Positions 11,560 through 17,807 of a stretch of 21,553 nt of DNA are shown here, piece by piece. The notes below the pieces were generated by a model. The model was not told the origin of the DNA and ran no database searches. It saw only the letters and a list, made by a program, of their open reading frames with translations. A program made the position numbers and the translations under genes. How positions within the stretch are numbered: position 1 is the first letter of the stretch; each line of letters opens with the position of its first letter. The stretch comes from a virus. Location: IMG/VR virus record IMGVR_UViG_3300036767_000297, positions 1-21,553 of that record. One strand, written 5' to 3'.

Positions 11560-12765
11560 TTAGAGAAAAGCCTTTCTATGTGACTTTGTCTCTACTTTAA
11601 CTAAAGCATCTACTAAATTGTCCATCATAGCATCTGTATGATGCGGAGTTGGAGCAAACCGTAAACGTTCAGTACCTACCTCTACTGTAGGATAGTTAAT
11701 AGCCTGACAATAAATTCCAAAATCATTGATTAAGGCATCGCTCATTGCTTTACAGCGTTTTGCGTCTCCTACGAAGACCGGTACTATATGTGTTTCATTT
11801 TCAAAAATTTGTAAACCATTCGCTCTTAATAGGTCCTTTAAATGACTAGCACGTTCCTGATGTTGTACTCGTAGTTGATTGTTGTCCTGCAAATATTTTA
11901 CACTTGCTAAAGCACCAGCACAAGTGACTGGTGATAAAGAAGTAGTAAAAATAAAACCTGAGGCGACCGAACGGATAGCGTCTAAGACAACTGCCTTCCC
12001 TGCTATATATCCACCCTGTACACCAAAGGCTTTACCTAACGTACCATTTAATATATCAACTCTGTCCTGTGATCCTTGCTTTGCTGACCAACCAGCACCT
12101 GTTTCACCATACAGGCCAACGGCGTGGACTTCATCAAGATATGTAACGGCATTATATTTTTCAGCTAAGTTGAGAATGTCATCTAATTTACTGACATATC
12201 CATCCATGCTATACACAGACTCAAAAACAACACAAGGTGTTCCTTTGACGTCTTTCAGTATACTTTCTAACTGCTCTAGATCATTGTGCTTAAAAATATG
12301 TTTCTTAGCACCACTGTTTCTGATTCCTTCAATTAATGAAGCGTGATTTTTACTATCACTTACAAATTCAATGTCGGGAATGATTCGTTTAAGAGCAATC
12401 AATGTCCATTCGTTGGCAACATAAGCTGAAGTATAAAGCAGAGCTGACTCTTTGCTATGCAGAGAAGCTAACTCATGCTCTAATGCAACATGATAATGAG
12501 ATGTTCCAGCAATATTTCGTGTGCCACCTGCACCCGCACCTGTCTGGTTAAGGGCAGTTTTCATGGCATCTAAAACAACTGGATGTTGTCCCATACCTAG
12601 GTAATCATTTGAACACCAATTTACAATATCCTTAATATTATATTTGCCATACCATATGGCGTTAGGATATTGTCCTCTGGTACGGAGAATATCGTTAAAG
12701 ACACGGTAATTGCCGTTATCTTTAAGTTCTTGGATCTTCTCCTGAAATGGTGTTAGGTCTATCAT
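11560..12765 (-). CDS. hemA: 5-aminolevulinate synthase (ALAS)
   Basis: A 401-residue pyridoxal-phosphate enzyme joining glycine and succinyl-CoA to 5-aminolevulinate, the first committed step of heme synthesis in alphaproteobacteria. Features: YRVFNDI near Arg21, [13 protein letters not shown] (50-62), [19 protein letters not shown] (78-96) with Thr82 and Asn84, [12 protein letters not shown] (209-220, Asp211 on the cofactor ring), [17 protein letters not shown] (240-256) with Lys245 forming the aldimine, FTTSLSP, and [12 protein letters not shown] near the end. Thr82/Asn84, the TLGKAFG context and full length favour ALAS over the related KBL and BioF enzymes. All catalytic positions that I can check are kept. 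There is no ribosome site; the start overlaps the upstream 73-residue gene by 44 bases, and a perfect late box ends nine bases before it. Confidence 0.93.
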   Translation of the reverse strand: MIDLTPFQEKIQELKDNGNYRVFNDILRTRGQYPNAIWYGKYNIKDIVNWCSNDYLGMGQHPVVLDAMKTALNQTGAGAGGTRNIAGTSHYHVALEHELASLHSKESALLYTSAYVANEWTLIALKRIIPDIEFVSDSKNHASLIEGIRNSGAKKHIFKHNDLEQLESILKDVKGTPCVVFESVYSMDGYVSKLDDILNLAEKYNAVTYLDEVHAVGLYGETGAGWSAKQGSQDRVDILNGTLGKAFGVQGGYIAGKAVVLDAIRSVASGFIFTTSLSPVTCAGALASVKYLQDNNQLRVQHQERASHLKDLLRANGLQIFENETHIVPVFVGDAKRCKAMSDALINDFGIYCQAINYPTVEVGTERLRFAPTPHHTDAMMDNLVDALVKVETKSHRKAFL

Positions 12766-12943
12766 TAGTTTGTTTATTTATATGGGGTTTTTTAGGTGGT
12801 CCTATATAATGAACGTACGGAGCACCAAAAGAGCATCCCATAGGTGGCCAACTAACAATGTAACCGGCTTCACGCATTTCTCTATCACTTTGCGCCATCC
12901 AATCACCAAATTTACTAAACCAATTTAAAATTTTTCTAAACAT
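12722..12943 (-). CDS. Hypothetical protein, 73 aa, upstream of ALAS
   Basis: A 73-codon frame beginning [22 protein letters not shown], an amphipathic helix. A Pro/Gly/aromatic middle follows ([23 protein letters not shown]), then a polar tail. It overlaps the start of hemA by 44 bases in another frame and could couple its translation. No ribosome site is seen; TATAAT text lies four bases before the ATG, so the message could be leaderless. The overlap region also contains the hemA late box. Moderately supported. Confidence 0.5.
   Translation of the reverse strand: MFRKILNWFSKFGDWMAQSDREMREAGYIVSWPPMGCSFGAPYVHYIGPPKKPHINKQTNDRPNTISGEDPRT
12775..12782 (-). promoter_or_regulatory. Perfect T4-type late promoter box for hemA
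   Basis: TATAAATA on the minus strand, nine bases before the hemA ATG, and inside the 73-residue gene. Expected transcript start is two or three bases before the ATG. Confidence 0.6.
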
Positions 12944-12959
12944 ACTATTATATAGCAGA

Positions 12960-13183
12960 AAAGATTAACCCCCTGTAGGTACTATTGATTCTCTACAGGG
13001 GGCTCGCTATCTGAAAACATTTATTCGGGCTACGCCGCGATTGTTGTTAGGCCCTAAACCACTCTTATCTTTTATGCATTACCGTAATTGGTAATCTATC
13101 AATAAATGTGAGTAAGTCTAGTGCGGTTATCTAGGTCCTGCTTTTCATTGGTCTTCCTCTATCTGCCGCTAATATGGTGTACT
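12960..13183 (-). ncRNA. Candidate structured non-coding RNA of about 220 bases
   Basis: A 303-base stretch (12944-13246) without a real gene. Read leftward it has a promoter (13190-13218) and ends in a strong hairpin with a U-rich tail (12969-13002). Between them the transcript can fold as a three-way junction. A nine-base helix ACATTTATT (from 13109 back to 13101) pairs with AATAAATGT (from 13025 back to 13017). It encloses a hairpin ATTACC/GGTAAT (13078-13083 with 13090-13095) and a GGGC/GCCC hairpin (13027-13030 with 13051-13054). The only frame with a good ribosome site encodes five residues (MKSRT). It matches no RNA family I know, and lacks the tRNA-like acceptor and T-loop expected in tmRNA. 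Confidence 0.5.
12969..13002 (-). terminator. Rho-independent terminator of the candidate RNA
   Basis: CCCCCTGTAG (12969-12978) and CTACAGGGGG (12993-13002) form a perfect ten-base GC-rich stem with a 14-base loop. Read leftward, it is followed by TTAATCTTTT; read rightward there is no U run. Leftward use is therefore favoured. Confidence 0.7.
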
Positions 13184-13189
13184 ATGATT

Positions 13190-13218
13190 ATAGTAACACA
13201 AGTATTTACATAGGTCAA
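13190..13218 (-). promoter_or_regulatory. Sigma70-type promoter of the candidate RNA
   Basis: Minus strand TTGACC (13213-13218), 17-base spacer, TACTAT (13190-13195). The -35 box and spacing match the early promoters P1-P4, but the -10 box is weaker. A TATAAT overlaps three bases further on. Confidence 0.55.
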
Positions 13219-13246
13219 GCGAAAACCGTACTAAAAGTGGTTTAAA

Positions 13247-13381
13247 TTAATGTTTCTTGGATCTGGATCTGCCCATGTAGTGTTCTGAAGGTTCGTAGTT
13301 CCATCTTTTACCTTTATGTCCTCGAACTTCAGCATACCACATTCGCATTCTGCAAATTAGTCGTTTTACTTTGTATGCCAT
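13247..13381 (-). CDS. Small very basic protein, 44 aa
   Basis: A 44-codon gene beginning MAYKVKRLICRMRMWYAEVR and ending MGRSRSKKH, rich in Arg, Lys and aromatic residues, so probably nucleic-acid binding. An AAGG ribosome site stands six bases before the ATG but is buried in a hairpin (13387-13421). A perfect late box lies upstream (13469-13476). The composition and the regulatory context argue for a real gene; the function is unknown. Confidence 0.6.
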   Translation of the reverse strand: MAYKVKRLICRMRMWYAEVRGHKGKRWNYEPSEHYMGRSRSKKH

Positions 13382-13386
13382 TTTTA

Positions 13387-13421
13387 CCTTAAGTATAAAT
13401 TGTTAAAAAATATGCTTAAGG
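13387..13421 (-). promoter_or_regulatory. Hairpin covering the ribosome site of the 44-residue gene
   Basis: CCTTAAG (13387-13393) and CTTAAGG (13415-13421) pair, with three more pairs including one G-U. On the minus strand the AAGG used for ribosome binding is in the 3' arm. In T4, similar hairpins block translation of late genes from long early transcripts. Confidence 0.5.
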
Positions 13422-13468
13422 AATAGCAATACCCTAGTCTTTTCCAGTGTCTGTATTGATTATATGGG

Positions 13469-13476
13469 TATTTATA
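13469..13476 (-). promoter_or_regulatory. Perfect T4-type late promoter box
   Basis: TATAAATA on the minus strand, 88 bases before the ATG at 13381. A transcript starting here would begin about 45 bases before the hairpin arm at 13415-13421 and therefore includes the whole hairpin. Confidence 0.55.
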
Positions 13477-13492
13477 TAAAGTGTCAAAAAGG

Positions 13493-13521
13493 TTGACATA
13501 ATAGATAGAATGTGATATAAT
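13493..13521 (+). promoter_or_regulatory. Perfect-consensus rightward sigma70 promoter
   Basis: TTGACA (13493-13498), 17-base spacer, TATAAT (13516-13521). It drives the PDZ-like, FmdB and PiT-like genes through a leader of about 90 bases that contains a small AAAGTT/AACTTT hairpin. Confidence 0.88.
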
Positions 13522-13617
13522 ACAGCTATTAAATCATACAGGGGATATATTAGACGATAAGTTTCCAGATAAGTTGATAGTAGAAAAAGTTAAAAACTTT
13601 ACACAGGTGACTAGAGA

Positions 13618-13983
13618 ATGAAATATTTAATTATTATACTGTTATTAACATCTAATGCACATGCTTGGCCGAATAAGAATATAAATAATTTCACACCAAT
13701 GTATTTAAGTAATTTAAAAATTACAGTACTGGAAAATACTAATGGTGATTTTATAATAACAAATGTTAGAAAGTTGAGTGCCTTTAGAAGATGGAGTATT
13801 CATAAGGGAGACATTATTTTAGAAATAAATGGAGAAGATATTACAATATTTGATTTGATGGCATTAATGCCCGATGATGAACCCAAGTTTAAAATATTAA
13901 AAAAAGATGGGAAGATTACATTGAATCAAATGGATTTGAGGCATGGTATATTTTTCCCACCAGACTTTACGGAAATAAAATAA
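13618..13983 (+). CDS. Exported PDZ-like protein, 121 aa
   Basis: A signal peptide MKYLIIILLLTSNAHA with cleavage after AHA (residue 16), then a single compact domain. The motif WSIHKGDIILEINGEDITIFDLMALM (about 61-86) is the PDZ core seen in periplasmic proteases ('GLkxGDiIlxInGxxV'), preceded by strands NLKITVLENTNGDFIITNV. There is no protease domain, so it may bind peptide tails or tether another protein in the periplasm. Its stop overlaps the ATG of the FmdB gene by one base. PDZ assignment is by motif; the partner is unknown. Confidence 0.72.
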   Translation: MKYLIIILLLTSNAHAWPNKNINNFTPMYLSNLKITVLENTNGDFIITNVRKLSAFRRWSIHKGDIILEINGEDITIFDLMALMPDDEPKFKILKKDGKITLNQMDLRHGIFFPPDFTEIK

Positions 13984-14204
13984 TGCCGATTTATACTTAC
14001 AGATGTAATATGTGTGGTTATTCAGATGAAATTATAATAGATGTTGACAAACGAGATAAGAAGTTTCCTTGTGAACAAGGAGGTTGTACAGGTGTTATGG
14101 AAAGAGATATAGATGCACCATCTTTTCAACTCAAAGGAAATGGTTGGGCTAAAGATGGCTATAGTAATAAGAAACAAAAACCAAAAGAGGAGAAGAAGGA
14201 ATAA
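13983..14204 (+). CDS. FmdB-type zinc ribbon protein
   Basis: A 73-residue protein of the FmdB family: MPIYTYRCNMCGYSDEII at the start with C8 and C11, a second pair around residues 30-35 (FPCEQGGC, spaced CxxxxC rather than CxxC), then the conserved PSFQLKGNGWAKDGY segment. A Lys/Glu tail closes the protein. Members bind zinc and are thought to be small transcription regulators, although few are tested. Phage copies are common in marine T4-like phages. Four bases separate it from the membrane protein downstream, whose ribosome site AAGGA lies in this gene's last codons. Confidence 0.88.
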   Translation: MPIYTYRCNMCGYSDEIIIDVDKRDKKFPCEQGGCTGVMERDIDAPSFQLKGNGWAKDGYSNKKQKPKEEKKE

Positions 14205-14207
14205 AAT

Positions 14208-15188
14208 ATGGAATTAACTTATATGATCGTAGGATTTATTCTTGCGGCATACTCGGTTGTTGCTAATGATAGTGTACAAACATTAGGTCCTTGGATAGCA
14301 TCTAACTCAGATCATCCAGGTAACACAGAGCCATCATTTAATTGGCAAACACTTTGGCTATCAGCATCAGCAGTTTTAATATTTACATTATGGTATGGGT
14401 GGTATATTAACGGGGGCGACATATCATTTGGTAGACTAAACAAAATACCTTTCCAAGAAGTACAATGGTACCATGCAACTGCTCCACTTGTACTTCTATT
14501 ACTAACACGAGTTGGCGTACCTGTATCAACAAGTTTCTTAGTCCTGTCTGCATTTGCTAGTACATTTGTATTAGAAAAGATGTTAGTTAAATCTATTATA
14601 GGATATGCCTTAGCGGCAATAGTTGCTTATGCTATTTGGATGGTAGTTGAACGTGTTATAGATGAGAAAGCAGATAAGGTACCTGAAACACATAAAGTTT
14701 ATTGGCGTGTTGGTAGTTGGATCACTACAGCATTCTTATGGTACACTTGGTTATCACACGACATGGCCAATATTGCTGTATTCCTTCCTAGAGTATTATC
14801 CGTTGAATGGACGCTTTTTGTATCTGTTGTGTTTATAGTATTCTTAGGATACACGTTTTATGAACGTGGAGGAAAGATTCAACACGTTGTTTTAGAAAAG
14901 ACTGGCACTAGGTATGTGCGTTCAGCAACATTAATTAATGTAGTATATGCATTTATATTAATGTTCTTTAGAGAGTATAATGATATTCCTATGAGTACTA
15001 CTTGGGTCTTTGTTGGATTGTTATGTGGAAGAGAACTTGCAATATCAACACTTATGGAAAACTATAAGTTTAAGTATGTGTTTCCTATAATAGGCCGTGA
15101 CTTCTTAAAAATGATGTTAGGACTAATTGTGTCAGTAGGAATTGTATTGTCAATACACTATGTTATTATACCTAACGGGTTACACTAA
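14208..15188 (+). CDS. PiT-like (phosphate permease-like) membrane protein
   Basis: A 326-residue protein with about eight to ten membrane helices. It shows the two inverted halves of PiT/PHO4 phosphate permeases. Each has an ND-type motif (VANDSVQTLGPWIASN at 18-33; LSHDMANIAVFLP at 182-194, compare 'HGANDVANAxGPLA') and a P-x-S-T motif (GVPVSTSFLVLSAFAS at 103-118; IPMSTTWVFVGLLCGRE at 260-276, compare 'PVSTTHxxxGxxxG'). The asparagine of the second ND is replaced by His (HD), and the protein is shorter than usual permeases. Uptake of phosphate or a related anion is therefore inferred. It sits third in the operon from 13493, and its 3' end overlaps the converging SGNH gene by 17 bases. Confidence 0.68.
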   Translation: MELTYMIVGFILAAYSVVANDSVQTLGPWIASNSDHPGNTEPSFNWQTLWLSASAVLIFTLWYGWYINGGDISFGRLNKIPFQEVQWYHATAPLVLLLLTRVGVPVSTSFLVLSAFASTFVLEKMLVKSIIGYALAAIVAYAIWMVVERVIDEKADKVPETHKVYWRVGSWITTAFLWYTWLSHDMANIAVFLPRVLSVEWTLFVSVVFIVFLGYTFYERGGKIQHVVLEKTGTRYVRSATLINVVYAFILMFFREYNDIPMSTTWVFVGLLCGRELAISTLMENYKFKYVFPIIGRDFLKMMLGLIVSVGIVLSIHYVIIPNGLH

Positions 15189-15876
15189 ACATCTTACGAT
15201 AATCTTTGATTAGAGCAGATGCAAACTCACAATGTGAGTTAAGTCCAGGGTGTTGCCCGTCTTGTGCTTTATCAATATAATAATCTACTATATTATACTT
15301 GCAATATTCTATATCAGGTTCAAGTAAATCTGATATTAATTTTGCTTCTAGATTATCTAGCCCAGGCGGTTGAAAATGTAATATGCTTTTAATTCCTTGC
15401 TTTCTTAAAGACAATTCAGCATAATTTATATACCAGGAAGTTGTATGAGGATCGTCATCGGGGCTCCAAACTGTTTGATAATACCCTTTTGCTTTTTTAG
15501 ATTTTATCCAAGCACCTAGTCTATCAGTTCTACGTTCAGGATCAAAGTCAACCCCCCATCGATCCAGATCCCCATCTTTTGAAATCATCATTGAACGATT
15601 TATATAAGTCCATTGGAAGATAATTAAATCATTTGGCTTAAAGTGTTCTTGAACTAATTTGAGAGTATATAATATTTCTTTGTTACTAGAACCAGGAAAA
15701 GATAAGTTCCTTACAGTTCGATTAGCATGACGGCCTAATATTGAGGCATAACTTGATTTAGATGGCTTACCGTTACAATCTTCTAATCCTTGACCGTAAG
15801 TATAACTACACCCAAATGCATATAACGTTGGTGTTGATGTTTTGACATAGTCTATATCAAACCAGTTATTCTTCAT
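15172..15876 (-). CDS. SGNH/GDSL-like hydrolase
   Basis: A 234-residue protein with the SGNH esterase blocks. These are block I as GCSYTYGQG (22-30, nucleophile Ser24), block II/III as NLSFPGSSN (58-66, with Gly63 and Asn66), and block V as DGQHPGLNSH (206-215, Asp206 and His209 of the triad). There is no signal peptide, so it acts inside the cell unless released by lysis. Substrate is unknown; SGNH enzymes cut esters of lipids, sugars or peptidoglycan acetyl groups. It lies four bases after the lipase gene in the same direction. The pair is probably one transcript starting at 16771-16778. No ribosome site is seen. Confidence 0.82.
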   Translation of the reverse strand: MKNNWFDIDYVKTSTPTLYAFGCSYTYGQGLEDCNGKPSKSSYASILGRHANRTVRNLSFPGSSNKEILYTLKLVQEHFKPNDLIIFQWTYINRSMMISKDGDLDRWGVDFDPERRTDRLGAWIKSKKAKGYYQTVWSPDDDPHTTSWYINYAELSLRKQGIKSILHFQPPGLDNLEAKLISDLLEPDIEYCKYNIVDYYIDKAQDGQHPGLNSHCEFASALIKDYRKMFSVTR

Positions 15877-15880
15877 TGTA

Positions 15881-16723
15881 TTAACGCATTAATGTAATTG
15901 GATCTAAACTTTTCATAGCAGATGGTTGCGGAACTTCTTTACTACTATTTGCTAAATTGTTTAAGTGTTTAATATATTCATTAATATTATGATCAGAAAT
16001 AGGATCAAACTTACCTTTTAATATACTAACAAAAAATCCACGCCAACGATCCTTAGCTATTTGCCAAGGTGTATAGTTTCTAAGGTTACCAAAATGGTTA
16101 AAGTAATGACAAGTGCCGTGATGTTTATAACCCATCCAACGCATTGGTACACGAGTAACAATATCATTATTGTTTCTCCAACGGTAATGTTTGAACGGAA
16201 TATGATTAATGTAACTAGGCCAACCAACCCTTGGAGTTCCATAAGTATGTAACTCTTTAGGATTCGTACATTTATTTTCGCCTTTACAACGACTTGCACA
16301 TATAGTTGCCATGCCTGCACCTAACGAATGTCCAGTAAACCAAACGTTACGTTCTGCTTGTTCTCTTTCTAAGTCTTCTTCTATTTGAGGCCACAACTTA
16401 TCAACTTCATGTTTAAATCCTTTATGAACTCGTCCGACTGTTTCTGAAACAACAGGCCATGCTTCTGCATCAGCTTTAATATCGTTCCATTGTTTAGGTT
16501 GTGTTCCACGACAAGCAATTACAAAATCATGCTTATTCATAAAACGATATGCTTCTGCACCTTTAATATTATAGTATTCTATAGTAGTAAAGCCTAGCTT
16601 TTTACCTTCTCGAGTTGCATCTTCCCCTTCATAATAAGCAATAGCACTTAGTTCAGCAAAAAGTAATGCACGGTGTTCAAATGATAAATTAGCTATTGGT
16701 TTCGTTAATTTTTTACTGAACAT
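15881..16723 (-). CDS. Class 3 lipase (alpha/beta hydrolase)
   Basis: A 280-residue lipase of the class 3 family. Landmarks: AELSAIAYY (23-31), FVIACRGTQPKQWNDIKAD (67-85, oxyanion region), VHKGFKHEV, WFTGHSLGAGMA (128-139, nucleophile Ser133), ELHTYGTPRVGW, NNNDIVTRVP (184-193, Asp187) and SDHNINEYIKHL (243-254, His245). The full triad is thus present. It has no signal peptide. Phages of the T4-like marine group carry such lipases, and they may attack host membrane lipids at lysis or free fatty acids. It is the first gene of a two-gene leftward unit with the SGNH hydrolase. Confidence 0.92.
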   Translation of the reverse strand: MFSKKLTKPIANLSFEHRALLFAELSAIAYYEGEDATREGKKLGFTTIEYYNIKGAEAYRFMNKHDFVIACRGTQPKQWNDIKADAEAWPVVSETVGRVHKGFKHEVDKLWPQIEEDLEREQAERNVWFTGHSLGAGMATICASRCKGENKCTNPKELHTYGTPRVGWPSYINHIPFKHYRWRNNNDIVTRVPMRWMGYKHHGTCHYFNHFGNLRNYTPWQIAKDRWRGFFVSILKGKFDPISDHNINEYIKHLNNLANSSKEVPQPSAMKSLDPITLMR

Positions 16724-16770
16724 TAATATTCCTTTATTTTTATTAGTTTATGGTATAGTAATAATATAGG

Positions 16771-16778
16771 TATTTATC
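16771..16778 (-). promoter_or_regulatory. Possible late promoter box for lipase and SGNH genes
   Basis: Minus strand GATAAATA followed by CC, 47 bases before the lipase ATG. Confidence 0.5.
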
Positions 16779-16823
16779 TCCATGCGCCAGCACCTTATCG
16801 TCGAAGTATTTACACACAGGCAA

Positions 16824-16831
16824 CTAAATAC
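16824..16831 (+). promoter_or_regulatory. Late promoter box for the 16850-20193 operon
   Basis: CTAAATAC, 18 bases before the ATG at 16850. The same octamer occurs before 20281. It faces the lipase promoter in the divergent gap. Confidence 0.5.
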
Positions 16832-16849
16832 AGTATAGGAAACGAAACC

Positions 16850-17116
16850 ATGAAAAGAACCACTAGATCTATACTCGAAGAACTAAACAGTATTCACCGT
16901 ACGACTGATAACGAAGCATTAATACAGTCAACAGGGAATAACTTAATTGAAAGTTCGATTAATTTATTAAACAGAATAACTGATAGTTATGACGCAGATA
17001 CAGCCGCAGAATTAGAAAGACGTTTTATAAACAGTATTAGAAGTGGTGATCCTCGTAAATTTAAACGTGGCGTTGATAAAATAGTTGAAGCAAGGAAAAC
17101 AAATGATTCTCAATGA
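16850..17116 (+). CDS. Small helical protein, possible capsid-packed protein, 88 aa
   Basis: An 88-residue, probably all-helical protein: MKRTTRSILEELNSIHRTTDN, then NLIESSINLLNRITDSYD, and a basic end (DPRKFKRGVDKIVEARK). The N-terminus contains L-E-E and I-L-E, which fit the (L/I)-x-E prohead protease consensus near residue 10. First gene of a late four-gene operon; its end overlaps the nucleotidyltransferase start by 14 bases and supplies that gene's AAGGA ribosome site. Function unknown. Confidence 0.68.
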   Translation: MKRTTRSILEELNSIHRTTDNEALIQSTGNNLIESSINLLNRITDSYDADTAAELERRFINSIRSGDPRKFKRGVDKIVEARKTNDSQ

Positions 17117-17807
17117 AGGCGGTAACATATTCAAAAATGCTGAGGGCGAACCAGCTACAATCCGTATTAATAAAGCAGATGTAAAGCCTACATTAGGTTG
17201 GCTTGAAAAGATCACTGGATTAGATCATAAAGGCCATATGCTTGGCAGTACTGGTGTTAAAGACACTAGTGGTGATTTAGATGTTGCTATTGAGAAAGAT
17301 AAAGTTAGTAAAGACGATCTAGTAGGAAAATTACAAGCATGGGTAGTTAAAAATCATCCTGATGACGAGCCTAAACAATGGATTCGAAAGTCTGGTATTT
17401 CAGTACATTTTAAAACACCTATTAGAGGTAATGAGAAAAACGGATTTGTACAAACAGATTTAATGTTTGGTGATCAGAAGTTTATGAAATTTGCTTTAGG
17501 TGGCATGGACGCAAAAAGTAACTTTAAAGGCCAACACCGTATGATTATGATTGCCTCGTTAGCAAAAGCACTAGGATATAAGTGGAGCCCCTCAAATGGA
17601 TTAGTTGATAGAATAAGCAACGAACCTTTGGAAGGTGCAAAGGATCCAAAGTTTATTGCAAAGACTTTAATGGGTCCAACTGCAACTCCGCAAGACTTAC
17701 AAAGTGTAGAATCAATTAATGCTAAAATTAAAGCAGACCCTAATTACGAAAACTTAGTTAAAGATGCCAAAGACTGGTTTGAAAAAGATGGACTAGAGCT
17801 ACCATAA
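17103..17807 (+). CDS. Polymerase-beta-type nucleotidyltransferase
   Basis: A 234-residue protein with the nucleotidyltransferase signature. HMLGSTGVKDTSGDLDVAIE (45-64) holds Gly48-Ser49 and the metal-binding pair Asp58 and Asp60, and FVQTDLMFG (115-123) holds the third carboxylate, Asp119. This is the arrangement of the polymerase beta superfamily, which adds nucleotides to RNA, DNA, proteins or drugs; the substrate cannot be read here. The ATG at 17103 is preferred over a TTG at 17085 because AAGGA lies directly upstream. The first residues MILNEGG contain L-N-E|G, a possible prohead protease site. The stop overlaps the ATG of the ligase-like gene by one base, so the two are coupled. Confidence 0.8.
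   Translation: MILNEGGNIFKNAEGEPATIRINKADVKPTLGWLEKITGLDHKGHMLGSTGVKDTSGDLDVAIEKDKVSKDDLVGKLQAWVVKNHPDDEPKQWIRKSGISVHFKTPIRGNEKNGFVQTDLMFGDQKFMKFALGGMDAKSNFKGQHRMIMIASLAKALGYKWSPSNGLVDRISNEPLEGAKDPKFIAKTLMGPTATPQDLQSVESINAKIKADPNYENLVKDAKDWFEKDGLELP

Noticed and set aside
12969-13002. Hairpin as a tRNA or attachment site
   Set aside because: There is no T-loop (GTTCRA) or acceptor pairing near it and no integrase in the window; a terminator explains it better.
12944-13246. tmRNA, RNase P RNA or glutamine riboswitch in the gene-free stretch
   Set aside because: I looked for the conserved ends and core strings of these RNAs and did not find them; only a general structured RNA can be claimed.
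13542-13621. Open frame in the leader of the 13618 gene, ending IVEKVKNFTQVTRE with TGA overlapping the next ATG
   Set aside because: Protein-like composition and coupling geometry are suggestive, but there is no ATG or GTG with a ribosome site at its start; only a TTG inside.
16061-16320. Overlapping frames on both strands inside the lipase gene
   Set aside because: They are shadows of the lipase coding sequence, which has all catalytic motifs.
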